Below are positions 17,282 to 28,137 of a stretch of 64,000 nucleotides of DNA, one piece after another (the stretch's first letter is position 1; each line of letters starts with the position of its first letter). A program made the translations under genes and the position numbers. The notes below the pieces were generated by a model that was not told the DNA's origin, did not search any database, and saw nothing but the letters and a program-made list of their open reading frames with translations. Location of the stretch: NCBI RefSeq assembly GCF_018417535.1, contig NZ_CP070977.1:3162001-3226000 (forward strand). Direction: 5' to 3'. This stretch comes from Burkholderia pyrrocinia. Its GTDB lineage: Bacteria; Pseudomonadota; Gammaproteobacteria; Burkholderiales; Burkholderiaceae.

Positions 17282-18922
17282 ATGAACCCTACCGACGCCC
17301 TGCCGCCCGGCATCGTCTTCGCGCAGCCGTTGACACCGATCGCCAACTCGCTGCTCCTGTCCTTCCTCGTCGCCGTGATCCCGATCGCGGTCGCGCTGAT
17401 CGCGCTCGGCGTGCTGCGCCGCCCCGCGTGGCAGGCGTCGCTCGCCGGGCTCGTCGCCGGCCTCGCGGTCGCGATCGGCGCGTGGGGCATGCCGGCCGGG
17501 CTCGCGTTCAACGCGGTCGGCGCGGGCATGGCGCTCGCGGTCGTGCCCGTGATGTGGATCGTCTTCAACGCGCTGCTGCTGTACAACATCGCGGTGAAGT
17601 CGGGCCGCTTCGACCAGTTCCGGCAGTGGATGCTCGACAACCTGCCCGACGACCGCCGCCTCGTGCTGCTCGTCGTCGCGTTCTCGTTCGGTTGCCTGCT
17701 CGAAGGGATCTCCGGATTCGGCACGCCGGTCGCAATCACGAGCGCACTGCTGATCGCGCTCGGCTTCCCCGCGCTCGAAGCGCTCACCTACACGCTGCTG
17801 TTCAACACCGCACCGGTCGCGTTCGGCGCGCTCGGCGTGCCGATCACCGTGCTCGGCGCGGTCACGTCGCTGCCGCCCGCGACGCTCGGCGCGATGGTCG
17901 GCCGCCAGTTGCCGTTCTTCGCGCTGCTGCTGCCGTTCTACGTGGTCGGCGCGTATGGCGGGCTGCGTTCGATCAAGCAGCTGTGGCCGGCGCTGCTCGT
18001 GTCGGGCGCCAGCTTCGCGATCGCGCAGTTCGTCACGTCGAACTTCCTCGGCTACCAGCTCACCGACGTGCTGTCGTCGCTCACGTCGCTGATCGTCACG
18101 ATCGGCTTCCTGCAGGTGTGGAAACCGCAGCCCGATCCGCAATACGCGCTCGCGCGCAGCGTGCCCGCGGCAGCCGGCGCCGCGCGCGCGGGCTTCGGCG
18201 GCTGGCTGCCGTGGCTCGTCGTGTCGGTGGTCGTGATCGTGTGGGTGCACGCGAACATCGCGGCGATCGGCGACGTGAAGATCAAGTGGCCGGGCCTGCA
18301 CAATGCGGTGTTCGTGTCGCTGTACCACAAGCCGTATGCGGCGATCTGGGATTTCCAGCCGCTCGGCACGGGCACCGCGATCCTGCTCTCGGCGATCATC
18401 ACGGCCGTGCTGACGCGCACCGGCGTCGGCGCGTTCTTCGAATGCGTGGTCAAGACGTGGCGGCAGACGTGGCTCGCGATCGTCACGGTGATGATGATCG
18501 TCGGGCTCGCGTACCTGCTGAACTACTCGGGAATCAGCTACACGCTCGGCACCGGCGTCGCGTCGACGGGCGCGCTGTTTCCGCTGGTGTCCGCGTCGCT
18601 CGGCTGGATCGCCGTGTTCCTGTCCGGCAGCGACACGTCGGGCAATGCGCTGTTCGGCAACCTGCAGGTCGTGGCCGCCAGGCAGCTCGGCTTCGATCCG
18701 GTGCTGATGGCCGCGACCAATTCGTCGGGCGGCGTGATGGGCAAGATGATCTCGCCGCAGAACATCGCGACGGGCGTATCGACGACGGACCTGAAGGGGC
18801 AGGAAGGCGTCGTGTTCGCGCGCACCTTCTGGCACAGCGTGATCCTCACACTGCTGCTCGGCGTGCTCGTGTTCCTGCAGCAGCATGTGTTCACGTGGAT
18901 GATTCCGGCGCTGCCGAAGTGA
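17282..18922 (+). CDS. lldP: L-lactate permease (LctP family)
   Basis: An inner-membrane proton symporter for lactate (and probably glycolate). It has 546 residues and about 12-14 hydrophobic segments spread over the whole length, the usual size for LldP. Typical stretches are LLEGISGFGTPVAITSALLI, APVAFGALGVPITVLG, LSGSDTSGNALFGNLQVVAA and TNSSGGVMGKMISPQNIA. Its ribosome-binding site, GGAGACA, is complementary to the candidate small RNA at 11957-12026. No lactate dehydrogenase genes are adjacent. Confidence 0.95.
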   Translation: MNPTDALPPGIVFAQPLTPIANSLLLSFLVAVIPIAVALIALGVLRRPAWQASLAGLVAGLAVAIGAWGMPAGLAFNAVGAGMALAVVPVMWIVFNALLLYNIAVKSGRFDQFRQWMLDNLPDDRRLVLLVVAFSFGCLLEGISGFGTPVAITSALLIALGFPALEALTYTLLFNTAPVAFGALGVPITVLGAVTSLPPATLGAMVGRQLPFFALLLPFYVVGAYGGLRSIKQLWPALLVSGASFAIAQFVTSNFLGYQLTDVLSSLTSLIVTIGFLQVWKPQPDPQYALARSVPAAAGAARAGFGGWLPWLVVSVVVIVWVHANIAAIGDVKIKWPGLHNAVFVSLYHKPYAAIWDFQPLGTGTAILLSAIITAVLTRTGVGAFFECVVKTWRQTWLAIVTVMMIVGLAYLLNYSGISYTLGTGVASTGALFPLVSASLGWIAVFLSGSDTSGNALFGNLQVVAARQLGFDPVLMAATNSSGGVMGKMISPQNIATGVSTTDLKGQEGVVFARTFWHSVILTLLLGVLVFLQQHVFTWMIPALPK

Positions 18923-19021
18923 CGCGTGGCCGGACGCGAGAAGGAAGGCACGAGGAAACAACGAGGGAAGGCGCGACGAAAAGCGCCAGGAAATGCGTGA
19001 AAGCGGCGAACGCGCGGCGGC

Positions 19022-19930
19022 TCAGCGCGCGTTCGCCCGCCGCGTCGCGTGCTTCGCGTCGTTCGCTGCGTGCTCCGCCGGCAGGATGCAGGCGAGGAAC
19101 GCATCGATCGCCGGGCTCTGGCGGCGCGCTTTCAGGTAGTACACGTATTCGTCGATCGTCGTGTCGACGCCGCGCAGCGCGATCACGCGCAGGTCCGGAT
19201 GGCGCTCGGCCTCGCCGAGCGGAAACAGGCTGCCGCCCACGCCATGCAGGATCGCCTCGCGGATCGCTTCGCGGCTGCCGATCTCGGCGACCGACACGGC
19301 CGCGACGCCGGCCGTCGCGAGGATCGTCTCCGTGCAGCGGCGCGTGACCGAGCCTTCCTCGCGCATCAGCAGCCGCACGTCGGCGAGCTGCACCGGATCG
19401 ATCGCGTCGAAACGCGCGAGCGGATGGTTGCGATGCACGACGAGCACGAGCGGATCGGTCGAGATCACCTTGCGCTCGAGTCCGTCGGCGTCGTTGCGCT
19501 GCGACGAGACCGCGAGATCGATGCGGAACTCCTGCAGCGCCTGCAGGATTTCCTCGGAGTTGCCGATCCGGCAGGTGAGCGCGATCGACGGATGCGCGTT
19601 CGAGAAGCGGCCGACCGCGTCCATGATGTAGTACGGGCCCGTCGCGCCGATTCGCAGGTGGCCTTCGAACAGGCCGCCGACGTTGCGCAGCATGATGTCG
19701 GCCTGCGCCTCGAGCGCGATCATCTTCTCGACGAGCGGCAGCAGCTCGATGCCCGTCTCGGTGACCTCGAGCTTGCGGCCGCTGCGGTAGAACAGCTCGA
19801 CGCCGTACACCTGCTCGACCTGCCGGATCTGCGCGGCAATCGTCGGCTGGCTCACGCCCAGGTGGCGCGCGGCGCGCGTGATGCTGCCCTGCCGGACGGT
19901 CGCGTGGAACGCCTTCAGCTGATCGAACAC
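19022..19930 (-). CDS. LysR family transcriptional regulator
   Basis: A 302-residue LysR protein: N-terminal winged HTH (residues 1-60, SITRAARHLGVSQPTIAAQI) and effector-binding domain (~90-290, starting LRIGATGPYYIMDAVGRF). It lies back to back with the phospholipase gene (230-bp divergent gap) and convergent with the lactate permease gene. The targets could be either neighbour or the phosphonate genes; the sequence does not decide this. Confidence 0.9.
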   Translation of the reverse strand: MFDQLKAFHATVRQGSITRAARHLGVSQPTIAAQIRQVEQVYGVELFYRSGRKLEVTETGIELLPLVEKMIALEAQADIMLRNVGGLFEGHLRIGATGPYYIMDAVGRFSNAHPSIALTCRIGNSEEILQALQEFRIDLAVSSQRNDADGLERKVISTDPLVLVVHRNHPLARFDAIDPVQLADVRLLMREEGSVTRRCTETILATAGVAAVSVAEIGSREAIREAILHGVGGSLFPLGEAERHPDLRVIALRGVDTTIDEYVYYLKARRQSPAIDAFLACILPAEHAANDAKHATRRANAR

Positions 19931-20161
19931 GACTCGGCTTCTCCCCCCTCTTCATCGCGCGTCAGCGTAGCGCATGCGTGTGTCGGCCGCATGAAAGGCG
20001 CGTCGTATGCCGCTTCGAAAAAAAGCTGGGGGTCACCGCAAGAAACCTGCTGGAACCGGTCACGGCCGGGACATGCCGGTGCGGGGTAATAACGGCAACG
20101 CACCGACCGCCGGCCCCGCTCGACCGGCGACCCCACTCCTACCGACCACAGGGTCCTCTTC

Positions 20162-22333
20162 ATGTCCTCGAACAATCGACGCGATTTCCTGCGCCTCGCC
20201 GCGCAGTCGGCCGGCGCGATGGCCGCCTACGCGGGCTTCCCGCCCGCGATCCGCAACGCGCTGGCGATGCCGGCCGCCTATCGCACCGGTACGATCCGCG
20301 ACGTCGAACACGTCGTGATCTTCATGCAGGAAAACCGCTCGTTCGACCACTACTTCGGCGGGCTGCGCGGCGTGCGCGGCTTCAACGACCCGCGCCCGCA
20401 CCTGCTGCCGAGCGGCGCGCCGGTGTGGCAGCAGCCGCCGGCGTCGGTGTTCACGAAGAACTACCATTCGCGCGGCCTCGACCCGTCGGCGCCGTACGTG
20501 CTGCCGTTCTACCTCGACCCGAAGCAGACGACCGAATTCCAGCCGGGCACCAATCACGGCTGGAGCAGCGGCCACCTGTCCTGGAACAACGGCCAGTGGG
20601 ACCAGTGGGTGAACCAGAAGCAGGACGTGCTGACGATGGGCTACCTGAAGCGCCAGGACCTCACGTACCACTACGCGCTCGCCGACGCGTTCACGATCTG
20701 CGATTCGTATTTCTGCTCCGCGCACGCCGACACCGCGCCGAACCGCATCTACCTGTGGACCGGCACGATCGACCCGCGCAACGTGTACGGCACGCAGCCG
20801 AACGGTCCCGGCATCGGCGAGCGCAACAATACGAACGGCTATACGTGGACGACCTACGCCGAACGGCTCGAGAACGCGAAGATCAGCTGGAAGGTGTACC
20901 AGGGCGGCACCGGCATCCCGGGCGACCCGACCGACAACTACACCGACAACTCGCTGATGTTCTTCAAGCGCTTCCAGGTGAAGGAAGGCGCGAGCGGCCC
21001 GCTGGTCGACAATGGCGCGTCGAACCACACGCTCGCCGAGCTGAAGGCCGACGTGCAGGCGAACCGGCTGCCGCAGGTGTCGTGGATCGTGTCGCCGTAC
21101 AAGTACAGCGAGCACCCGCAGGCATCGCCGACCGACGGCGCGTTCTACATCAACATGGTGCTCGAGGCGCTGACGTCGAACCCGGAGGTGTGGGCGAAGA
21201 CGGTGTTCATCCTCAACTACGACGAGAACGACGGGCTGTTCGACCACGTCGTGCCGCCGGTGCCGCCGGTGACGAGCGGCGTGGGCGGCCAGGGCATCGT
21301 GTCGTCGAACCTGCTGTCGAACCTCGGCGACGAGCTGCTCGACCTGAACAAGTATCCGGGAGAGATGAGCCCGCTCGTGCCGGGCGCGGACCCGGGCGGC
21401 ATCCAGCCGATCGGCCTCGGGCCGCGCGTGCCGCTGATCATCATCTCGCCGTGGACGAAGGGCGGCTGGGTGTGCTCGGAGACGTTCGACCACACGTCGG
21501 TGCTGCGCTTCCTCGAAGCGCGATTCGGCGTGCAGGAGCCGAACATCAGCGCGTGGCGCCGGTCGATCTGCGGCGATCTCACGTCGGCGTTCGACTTCTC
21601 CGCGCGTCCCGACACGCGCACGGTGAGCTTCACGGTGCCGCAGCACATCGCGACGGCCGGCCAGGCATACCAGGTGCCCGCGCAGCAGTCGATGCCGGCG
21701 CAGGAGCCCGGCACGCGTCCCGCGCGTGCGCTGCCGTACGAGCTGTTCGTGCACAGCCGCGTGAGCGGACACGACGACACCGTGTCGCTCGACTTCGCGA
21801 ACTCCGGCGACGCGGGCGCGGCGTTCTACGTGTACGACCGCCGCAACCCGGCGACGCCGCCGCGCCGCTACGCGGTGTCCGCGCACGACCGCTTCGTCGA
21901 TACGTGGAGCACGTCGGCCGCGCGCGGCGAGTACCATCTCGCCGCATACGGCCCGAACGGCTATCTGTGCGAGTTCCAGGGCAACACGCGGCTCGCGGCC
22001 GATGGCCGCCACGCGAATCCCGAAGCGAAGATCGGCTACGACGTGCGCAACCGCCACGTGTACCTGCAACTGCGCAACAGCGGGCGCGCGACGTGTCGCG
22101 TGACGGTCGACAACGCGTACAGCCATGCGCATGCGCGCACCTACACGCTGGAGCCGGGCGAGCGCGTTGAGGATCACTTCGAGCTGTCGTCGAGCCACGG
22201 CTGGTACGATCTGACGATCACCGCGACGACGCTGCGCGGCGGCGACGACAAGGTCGTGCGCCGCTTCGCGGGCCACGTCGAAACGGGCCGGCCGAGCCAC
22301 AGCGACCCGGGGCCGGTGAAGCACTCGGCCTGA
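20162..22333 (+). CDS. plcN: Phosphocholine-specific phospholipase C, Tat-exported
   Basis: Hydrolyses phosphatidylcholine-type lipids, releasing phosphocholine. It has 723 residues. It starts with a twin-arginine signal (NNRRDFLRLAAQSAGAMAAY). The phosphoesterase domain begins VEHVVIFMQENRSFDHYFGG and carries NHGWSSGHLSWNNG, NYDENDGLFDHVVPP and FDHTSVLRFLEARFG (residues ~50-500). Two C-terminal DUF756 beta domains follow (~520-610 and ~620-705). The Burkholderia name plcN is used by analogy. It is followed by the GntR regulator of the phosphonate cluster, a grouping that suggests phosphorus scavenging. Confidence 0.93.
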   Translation: MSSNNRRDFLRLAAQSAGAMAAYAGFPPAIRNALAMPAAYRTGTIRDVEHVVIFMQENRSFDHYFGGLRGVRGFNDPRPHLLPSGAPVWQQPPASVFTKNYHSRGLDPSAPYVLPFYLDPKQTTEFQPGTNHGWSSGHLSWNNGQWDQWVNQKQDVLTMGYLKRQDLTYHYALADAFTICDSYFCSAHADTAPNRIYLWTGTIDPRNVYGTQPNGPGIGERNNTNGYTWTTYAERLENAKISWKVYQGGTGIPGDPTDNYTDNSLMFFKRFQVKEGASGPLVDNGASNHTLAELKADVQANRLPQVSWIVSPYKYSEHPQASPTDGAFYINMVLEALTSNPEVWAKTVFILNYDENDGLFDHVVPPVPPVTSGVGGQGIVSSNLLSNLGDELLDLNKYPGEMSPLVPGADPGGIQPIGLGPRVPLIIISPWTKGGWVCSETFDHTSVLRFLEARFGVQEPNISAWRRSICGDLTSAFDFSARPDTRTVSFTVPQHIATAGQAYQVPAQQSMPAQEPGTRPARALPYELFVHSRVSGHDDTVSLDFANSGDAGAAFYVYDRRNPATPPRRYAVSAHDRFVDTWSTSAARGEYHLAAYGPNGYLCEFQGNTRLAADGRHANPEAKIGYDVRNRHVYLQLRNSGRATCRVTVDNAYSHAHARTYTLEPGERVEDHFELSSSHGWYDLTITATTLRGGDDKVVRRFAGHVETGRPSHSDPGPVKHSA

Positions 22334-22439
22334 CGGCCGGCATCTGTCGCGCGGTTCGGGCGAACTTCGCCCGCCATGCGACGGCCGCCTGCCGGGGCCA
22401 TCCCGGCAGGCGAAATTGGTTTTTGGAGACTGAAAACTG

Positions 22440-22468
22440 TTGACAATGTGCCGGGCCGAGGGTATAGA
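22440..22468 (+). promoter_or_regulatory. Promoter of the GntR gene
   Basis: TTGACA, 17-bp spacer and TATAGA lie ~65 bp before the ATG at 22529. The -35 region contains TGT-TG-ACA, a reduced version of the palindrome at the phnA promoter (25206-25227), hinting at autoregulation. Confidence 0.6.
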
Positions 22469-22528
22469 AGGATCATTCGCCGATATGGCGCCCTCGTTTC
22501 CACCCGCAGCCCCGCTGCCTGCCCGACC

Positions 22529-23257
22529 ATGACTGCCCCGAACGCGCTCAGCGCCATCGAACTCCTGCAAAGCCAGTCGCTCGCGATGATCGTCCAGGAC
22601 ATGCTCGAGCGCGCGATCGTCTCCGGCGAATACGCACCCGGCGAGAAGCTCAACGAAGTCGAGATCGCGACGAAGCTGAACGTGTCGCGCGGCCCCGTGC
22701 GCGAAGCGTTCCGCGCGCTCGAACAGGCCGGCCTGCTGCGCAACGAGAAGAACCGCGGCGTGACCGTGCGCGTCGTGCCGCTGCGCGAGGCCGAGGAGAT
22801 CTACGAAGTGCGCGCGATGCTCGACGAGTCGGTCGCGCGCGCGCTCGCGAAGCGCATCTCGCCCGACACGCTGAAGGTGCTCAAGGGCATCATCCAGTCG
22901 ATGAAGGGCGCCGCGAAGACGCACGACGTCACGCGCTATACCGAGCTGAACGTGCAGTTCCACGACGCGATGGTCGTCGGCGTCGGCAATACGCACCTGA
23001 CCGACACCTACCGCCGGCTCGTGCGCCAGCTCGGGCTGCTGCGCCAGGCCGCGATCGAGGCCGAGGAAGATGCGATTGCCGTGTCGGCGGCCGAGCACGA
23101 TAAGATCGTGCAGGCGCTCGCGGCCGGCGACGGCGAGAAGGCCGTCGCGCTGGTGCGCGAGCACGTCGCGCACGGTCTTGCGCGGATGCGCCGCACGCAC
23201 GAACAGGGGCTGCCCGCGACGGGCAAGGCGGCGCGGGAGAAAACCGCGCGCGCATAA
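22529..23257 (+). CDS. GntR/FCD regulator, phosphonate-utilisation type (PhnR-like)
   Basis: A 242-residue GntR protein: winged HTH at residues ~15-85 (KLNEVEIATKLNVSRGPVRE) and an all-helical FCD effector domain (~95-220). The FCD metal-site pattern is present: NVQFHD and the later His residues in AAEHDKIVQAL and VREHVAHG. Its place beside the aminophosphonate oxidoreductase and phnA fits the Burkholderia phosphonate-associated GntR family (TIGR03338, from memory). The ATG at 22529 starts MTAPNALSAIELLQSQSLAM; longer in-frame starts cross the promoter. Confidence 0.9.
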   Translation: MTAPNALSAIELLQSQSLAMIVQDMLERAIVSGEYAPGEKLNEVEIATKLNVSRGPVREAFRALEQAGLLRNEKNRGVTVRVVPLREAEEIYEVRAMLDESVARALAKRISPDTLKVLKGIIQSMKGAAKTHDVTRYTELNVQFHDAMVVGVGNTHLTDTYRRLVRQLGLLRQAAIEAEEDAIAVSAAEHDKIVQALAAGDGEKAVALVREHVAHGLARMRRTHEQGLPATGKAAREKTARA

Positions 23258-23304
23258 GGCCCGTCAAGGCCCGGCAACGCTCGCGCGGGTTGCCGCACAA
23301 AAGC

Positions 23305-23334
23305 AAAGGGACGCATTCGCGGCGTCCCTTTTTT
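23305..23334. terminator. Bidirectional terminator between GntR gene and oxidoreductase gene
   Basis: AAAGGGACGC / GCGTCCCTTT stem with a 7-nt loop and T6 on the plus strand. It separates two convergent genes. Confidence 0.9.
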
Positions 23335-23369
23335 GTTGCGTCGTTACCATCGTGGCGTCAAACGCATCG

Positions 23370-24758
23370 TCACGCCTTGTCCGCCTTCCCGGCCGCGCTC
23401 GCGAATTTCGCGAGCCACGTATCGACGGCCGACGGCTGCCGGCTCTCGTCCTCGGCGCGCTCCTTGCGACGAATCGCATTGCGCACGACATGCGCGCCGA
23501 CATAACGGATCGGCTCCGGCGGGAAATGGCCGAGCGGGCCGCGCACGATCGGGCTGCGCGTCCACGCGTTGTCGAGGCCGAGCACGAGCGACGACAGGAT
23601 CTGCCCGCCCATGTAGGTCGGCCCGACGCCGTTGCCCGAATAGCCGAAGCCGTAGAACACGTTCGGCGCGTCGTCGAGGCGGCCGAAGAACGGGAAGCCC
23701 GTGACCGAGCGGTCCGACGGGCCGTTCCAGCTCGCGGTGACCGGCACGCCCGCGAGCGACGGAAAGAACGCGCGCAGGCTTTGCGTGAGCTGCGCCTCGT
23801 ATGGCGAGCGCCGGTCGAACACGGGCGCGATGCGGCTGCGCCACGAGAACGTGTTGCCGCCCTTGCCGAGCATCAGCCGCCCGTCGGCGGTGGTGCGGTA
23901 GTAATAGACGAAGATCCGCGAATCGAGCACCGACACGCCGTCCACGAGCCCGGTCTTCTCGAGCAGCTCGGGGCATTTCTCGGTGATGACCATGTCGCTC
24001 GACACGACCGCGATCGTGCGCTCGAACTGCGGGAAGCGGCTCGCCATCCACGCGTTGATCGCGAACACGAGCTTGCCCGCCATGACGCTGCCGGACGGCG
24101 TGAGCACGACGGCCGGCTGCCCGGGCGTGAAATCGAGCATCGGCGTGCGTTCGTAGATCCGGATGCCCATCGCGAGCGCGACGCGGCGCAGCCCGCGCAC
24201 GAGCTTGCCGGGATGCACGGTCGCGGCGATCGGCGAGTAGACGCCGTCGAGATTGCGCGCGGAACCCGAGCGGCGCGCGACTTCGGCGGGCGGCAGCGGC
24301 TCGTAGCTGTGGATGCCGCACGCGGCGAGCGCGTCGAGCACCGGCGCGAGCGTGCCGACCTGCGCACGCGACGTCGCGGTGTACAGCGTGCCGTCGAGCC
24401 GCAGTTCGGCGTCGATGTCGTGCGCGCGGCAGAAATCGGCGATGTGCCGGACGGCCGCTTCCGACGCCTTCACGAGCCGGATCGCCTCGGCTTCGCCGAA
24501 CAGGCGCCGCAGCGTCAGGAATTTCGCGGACCACGTGAGCAGGCAGCCGCCGTTGCGGCCGCTCGCGCCGGCGCCGCACAGGTCGGCTTCGAGTATCGCG
24601 ATGTCGAGCGCCGGGTTCTGCTGCTTTGCCTGGATCGCGGTCCAGAGCCCGGTGAAGCCGCCGCCGACGATGCAGACGTCGGCCTGCGTTGCGCCCTGCA
24701 GTGCGGGGGCGAGATCGCCGTCGTTGAACAGTGCTTGTTCGATCCAGAAGGGGCGCAT
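23370..24758 (-). CDS. FAD-dependent aminophosphonate oxidoreductase (DAO family)
   Basis: A 462-residue FAD enzyme of the glycine/D-amino-acid oxidase family, with the dinucleotide site DVCIVGGGFTGLWTAIQAK near residue 30, then ASGRNGGCLL. The C-terminal FAD-contact region is YGFGYSGNGVGPTYMGGQIL. The subgroup found in phosphonate clusters (TIGR03329, from memory) is thought to oxidise aminophosphonates to phosphonoacetaldehyde. The start at 24758 (MRPFWIEQALF) is supported by conservation. It lies just downstream of the phnW remnant and was probably cotranscribed with it; with phnW gone it may carry the deamination step. Confidence 0.9.
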   Translation of the reverse strand: MRPFWIEQALFNDGDLAPALQGATQADVCIVGGGFTGLWTAIQAKQQNPALDIAILEADLCGAGASGRNGGCLLTWSAKFLTLRRLFGEAEAIRLVKASEAAVRHIADFCRAHDIDAELRLDGTLYTATSRAQVGTLAPVLDALAACGIHSYEPLPPAEVARRSGSARNLDGVYSPIAATVHPGKLVRGLRRVALAMGIRIYERTPMLDFTPGQPAVVLTPSGSVMAGKLVFAINAWMASRFPQFERTIAVVSSDMVITEKCPELLEKTGLVDGVSVLDSRIFVYYYRTTADGRLMLGKGGNTFSWRSRIAPVFDRRSPYEAQLTQSLRAFFPSLAGVPVTASWNGPSDRSVTGFPFFGRLDDAPNVFYGFGYSGNGVGPTYMGGQILSSLVLGLDNAWTRSPIVRGPLGHFPPEPIRYVGAHVVRNAIRRKERAEDESRQPSAVDTWLAKFASAAGKADKA

Positions 24759-24903
24759 CGGATGGCTCTTCAATAAGGGTCGGGGGCCGTGCCGTGCACG
24801 GCCGGAAAACCTGGCCGCCGCGTGGCGACACACGGCGGGGTTGGCCGCGCGCGCATGGGCACGCAGCCGGGGGCATCACATGGGGGCATCACATCACATT
24901 GCG

Positions 24904-25128
24904 TCAGGCTGCCGCTTCGGCCGACACGCGGCGCCTGCCCATCGCCCGCAGCGTGTCGGCGATCGCGGCGACGGCGCCCGGAATGCCGGTTTCGCCGAGG
25001 TGGCCGATGCAGCCGACCCGAAACGTCTCGACTTCGGTCAGCTTGCCCGGAGACAGAATGTAGCCGCGCTTTTTGACCTCCTGATAAAACCGCCTGAAGT
25101 CGTAGCTCGGTTCATCTACAGACTCCTT
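24904..25128 (-). pseudogene. phnW: phnW (2-aminoethylphosphonate--pyruvate transaminase), internal deletion
   Basis: Only the last ~70 residues of the transaminase remain ([20 protein letters not shown], then [17 protein letters not shown], and a tail to 24904). The original ribosome-binding site AAGGAG (25123-25128) and an ATG seven bases on (25115) are also present. The ATG is not in frame with the remnant; it gives a 24-codon peptide. About 300 codons seem to be missing between start and remnant, so the enzyme cannot be made from this locus. The leader looks intact, so transcription into the oxidoreductase gene may continue. Confidence 0.8.
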
Positions 25129-25214
25129 GACTGTGGCGCCGCGGCACGCGGCGGATGAGTGGAGCCCCGCCCTCTTTCTGTCACATCGTTTTGCTTTCTG
25201 TTCTCTGTATGTTG

Positions 25215-26562
<1,348 letters not shown>

Positions 26563-26591
26563 TGCGCACGCATCCGCAAGGGGACACATTC

Positions 26592-28046
26592 ATGAACGCC
26601 ATTGCAGCATCGACGGCTGTCCGCGAGATTCGTCGCGAAGCACTGCGAATCGATGGCGAACGGATTCATCGGGACGCGGTGATCGACGTGCGCAACCCGT
26701 ACGACGGCTCGCTGGTCGGCACCGTGCCGAAGGCGACGCTGGACGACGTGCGGCGCGCCTTCGCGGTCGCGCGTGCGTACCGGCCGACGCTCACGCGTCA
26801 CGATCGTGCGGCGATCCTGCGCCGCGCGGCCGACATCGTGCGCTCGCGCACCGCCGAGATCGCGGCGCTGATCACGGCCGAGGCCGGGTTGTGCATCAAG
26901 GATTCGACGTACGAAGCGGGCCGCGTCGCCGACGTGCTGACGTTCGGCGCCGGGGAAGTGCTGAAGGACGACGGTCAGATCTTCTCGTGCGATCTGACGC
27001 CGCACGGCAAGAAGCGCCGCGTGTACACGCAGCGCGATCCGCTGCTGGGCGTGATCTCGGCGATCACGCCGTTCAACCACCCGATGAACCAGGTCGCGCA
27101 CAAGATCGTGCCGTCGGTCGCGACCAACAACCGGATCGTCGTGAAGCCTTCGGAGAAGGTGCCGCTGTCGTGCTACCTGTTCGCCGACATCCTGTACGAA
27201 GCCGGCTTGCCGCCGCAGATGCTGCAGGTGCTCACCGGCGACCCGGCGGAGATCGCGGACGAACTGATCACGAACCCGGCGATCGACCTCATCACGTTCA
27301 CCGGCGGCGTATCGATCGGCAAGTCGATCGCGGCGCGGATGGGCTACCGGCGCGCGGTGCTCGAACTCGGCGGCAACGATCCGATCATCGTGATGGAAGA
27401 CGCCGATCTAGACGAAGCGAGCACGCTCGCGGTGTCGGGCTCTTACAAGAACTCGGGGCAGCGCTGCACGGCGATCAAGCGGATGCTCGTGCACGAGTCG
27501 GTGGCCGATCGCTTCACGGAACTGGTGGTCGAGAAGTCGCGTGCGTGGTCGTACGGGAATCCGGCCGATCCGTCGGTCGACATGGGCACCGTGATCGACG
27601 AAGCGGCCGCGAAGTTTTGCGAGCAGCAGGTGAACGACGCGATCGCGCGCGGTGCGCGGCTGCTGGTCGGCAACGTGCGCGACGGCGCGCTGTATTCGCC
27701 GACGGTCGTCGATTGCGTGACGCCCGACATGCCGCTCGTGAAGCATGAAACCTTCGGCCCCGTGTCGCCGATCATGCGCTTTAGCGACATCGACGAAGCG
27801 ATCCGGATGTCGAACAGCACCGACTATGCGCTGTCGTCGTCGGTCTGCACGAACCGCTTCGACAACATCACGCGTTTCATCACCGAGCTGGAAGTCGGCA
27901 GCGTGAACGTGCGCGAAGTGCCGGGCTATCGACTCGAACTGACGCCGTTCGGCGGCGTGAAGGATTCGGGGCTCGGCTACAAGGAAGGTGTGCAGGAAGC
28001 GATGAAGAGCTTCACGAATACGAAGACGTATTCGCTGCCGTGGTAA
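26592..28046 (+). CDS. phnY: Phosphonoacetaldehyde dehydrogenase PhnY
   Basis: An NAD(P)-dependent aldehyde dehydrogenase (484 residues) that oxidises phosphonoacetaldehyde to phosphonoacetate, the substrate of PhnA. Fold motifs: ITPFNHPMNQVAHKIVPSVA, the Lys in VVKPSEKVPLS, ITFTGGVSIGKSIA, the Glu in VLELGGNDP and the catalytic Cys in NSGQRCTAIKR. AGGGGACAC lies before the ATG. With phnA it completes the oxidative end of the 2-aminoethylphosphonate route. Confidence 0.93.
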   Translation: MNAIAASTAVREIRREALRIDGERIHRDAVIDVRNPYDGSLVGTVPKATLDDVRRAFAVARAYRPTLTRHDRAAILRRAADIVRSRTAEIAALITAEAGLCIKDSTYEAGRVADVLTFGAGEVLKDDGQIFSCDLTPHGKKRRVYTQRDPLLGVISAITPFNHPMNQVAHKIVPSVATNNRIVVKPSEKVPLSCYLFADILYEAGLPPQMLQVLTGDPAEIADELITNPAIDLITFTGGVSIGKSIAARMGYRRAVLELGGNDPIIVMEDADLDEASTLAVSGSYKNSGQRCTAIKRMLVHESVADRFTELVVEKSRAWSYGNPADPSVDMGTVIDEAAAKFCEQQVNDAIARGARLLVGNVRDGALYSPTVVDCVTPDMPLVKHETFGPVSPIMRFSDIDEAIRMSNSTDYALSSSVCTNRFDNITRFITELEVGSVNVREVPGYRLELTPFGGVKDSGLGYKEGVQEAMKSFTNTKTYSLPW

Positions 28047-28137
28047 GCGGCGTGCGATGCGGACGCGCCGGCGCGAAGGCCGGCGCGCGGAATGTCCCCC
28101 GGGGCGGGAGGCGGCCGCGACGGCCGCCGGGCGACGG

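Noticed and set aside
20060..23200. A very long antisense open frame (over 1000 codons) opposite phospholipase C and the GntR gene
   Set aside because: Arg/His/Ala-rich product with no domain logic; typical shadow of GC-rich coding DNA. The opposite strand has clear conserved proteins.
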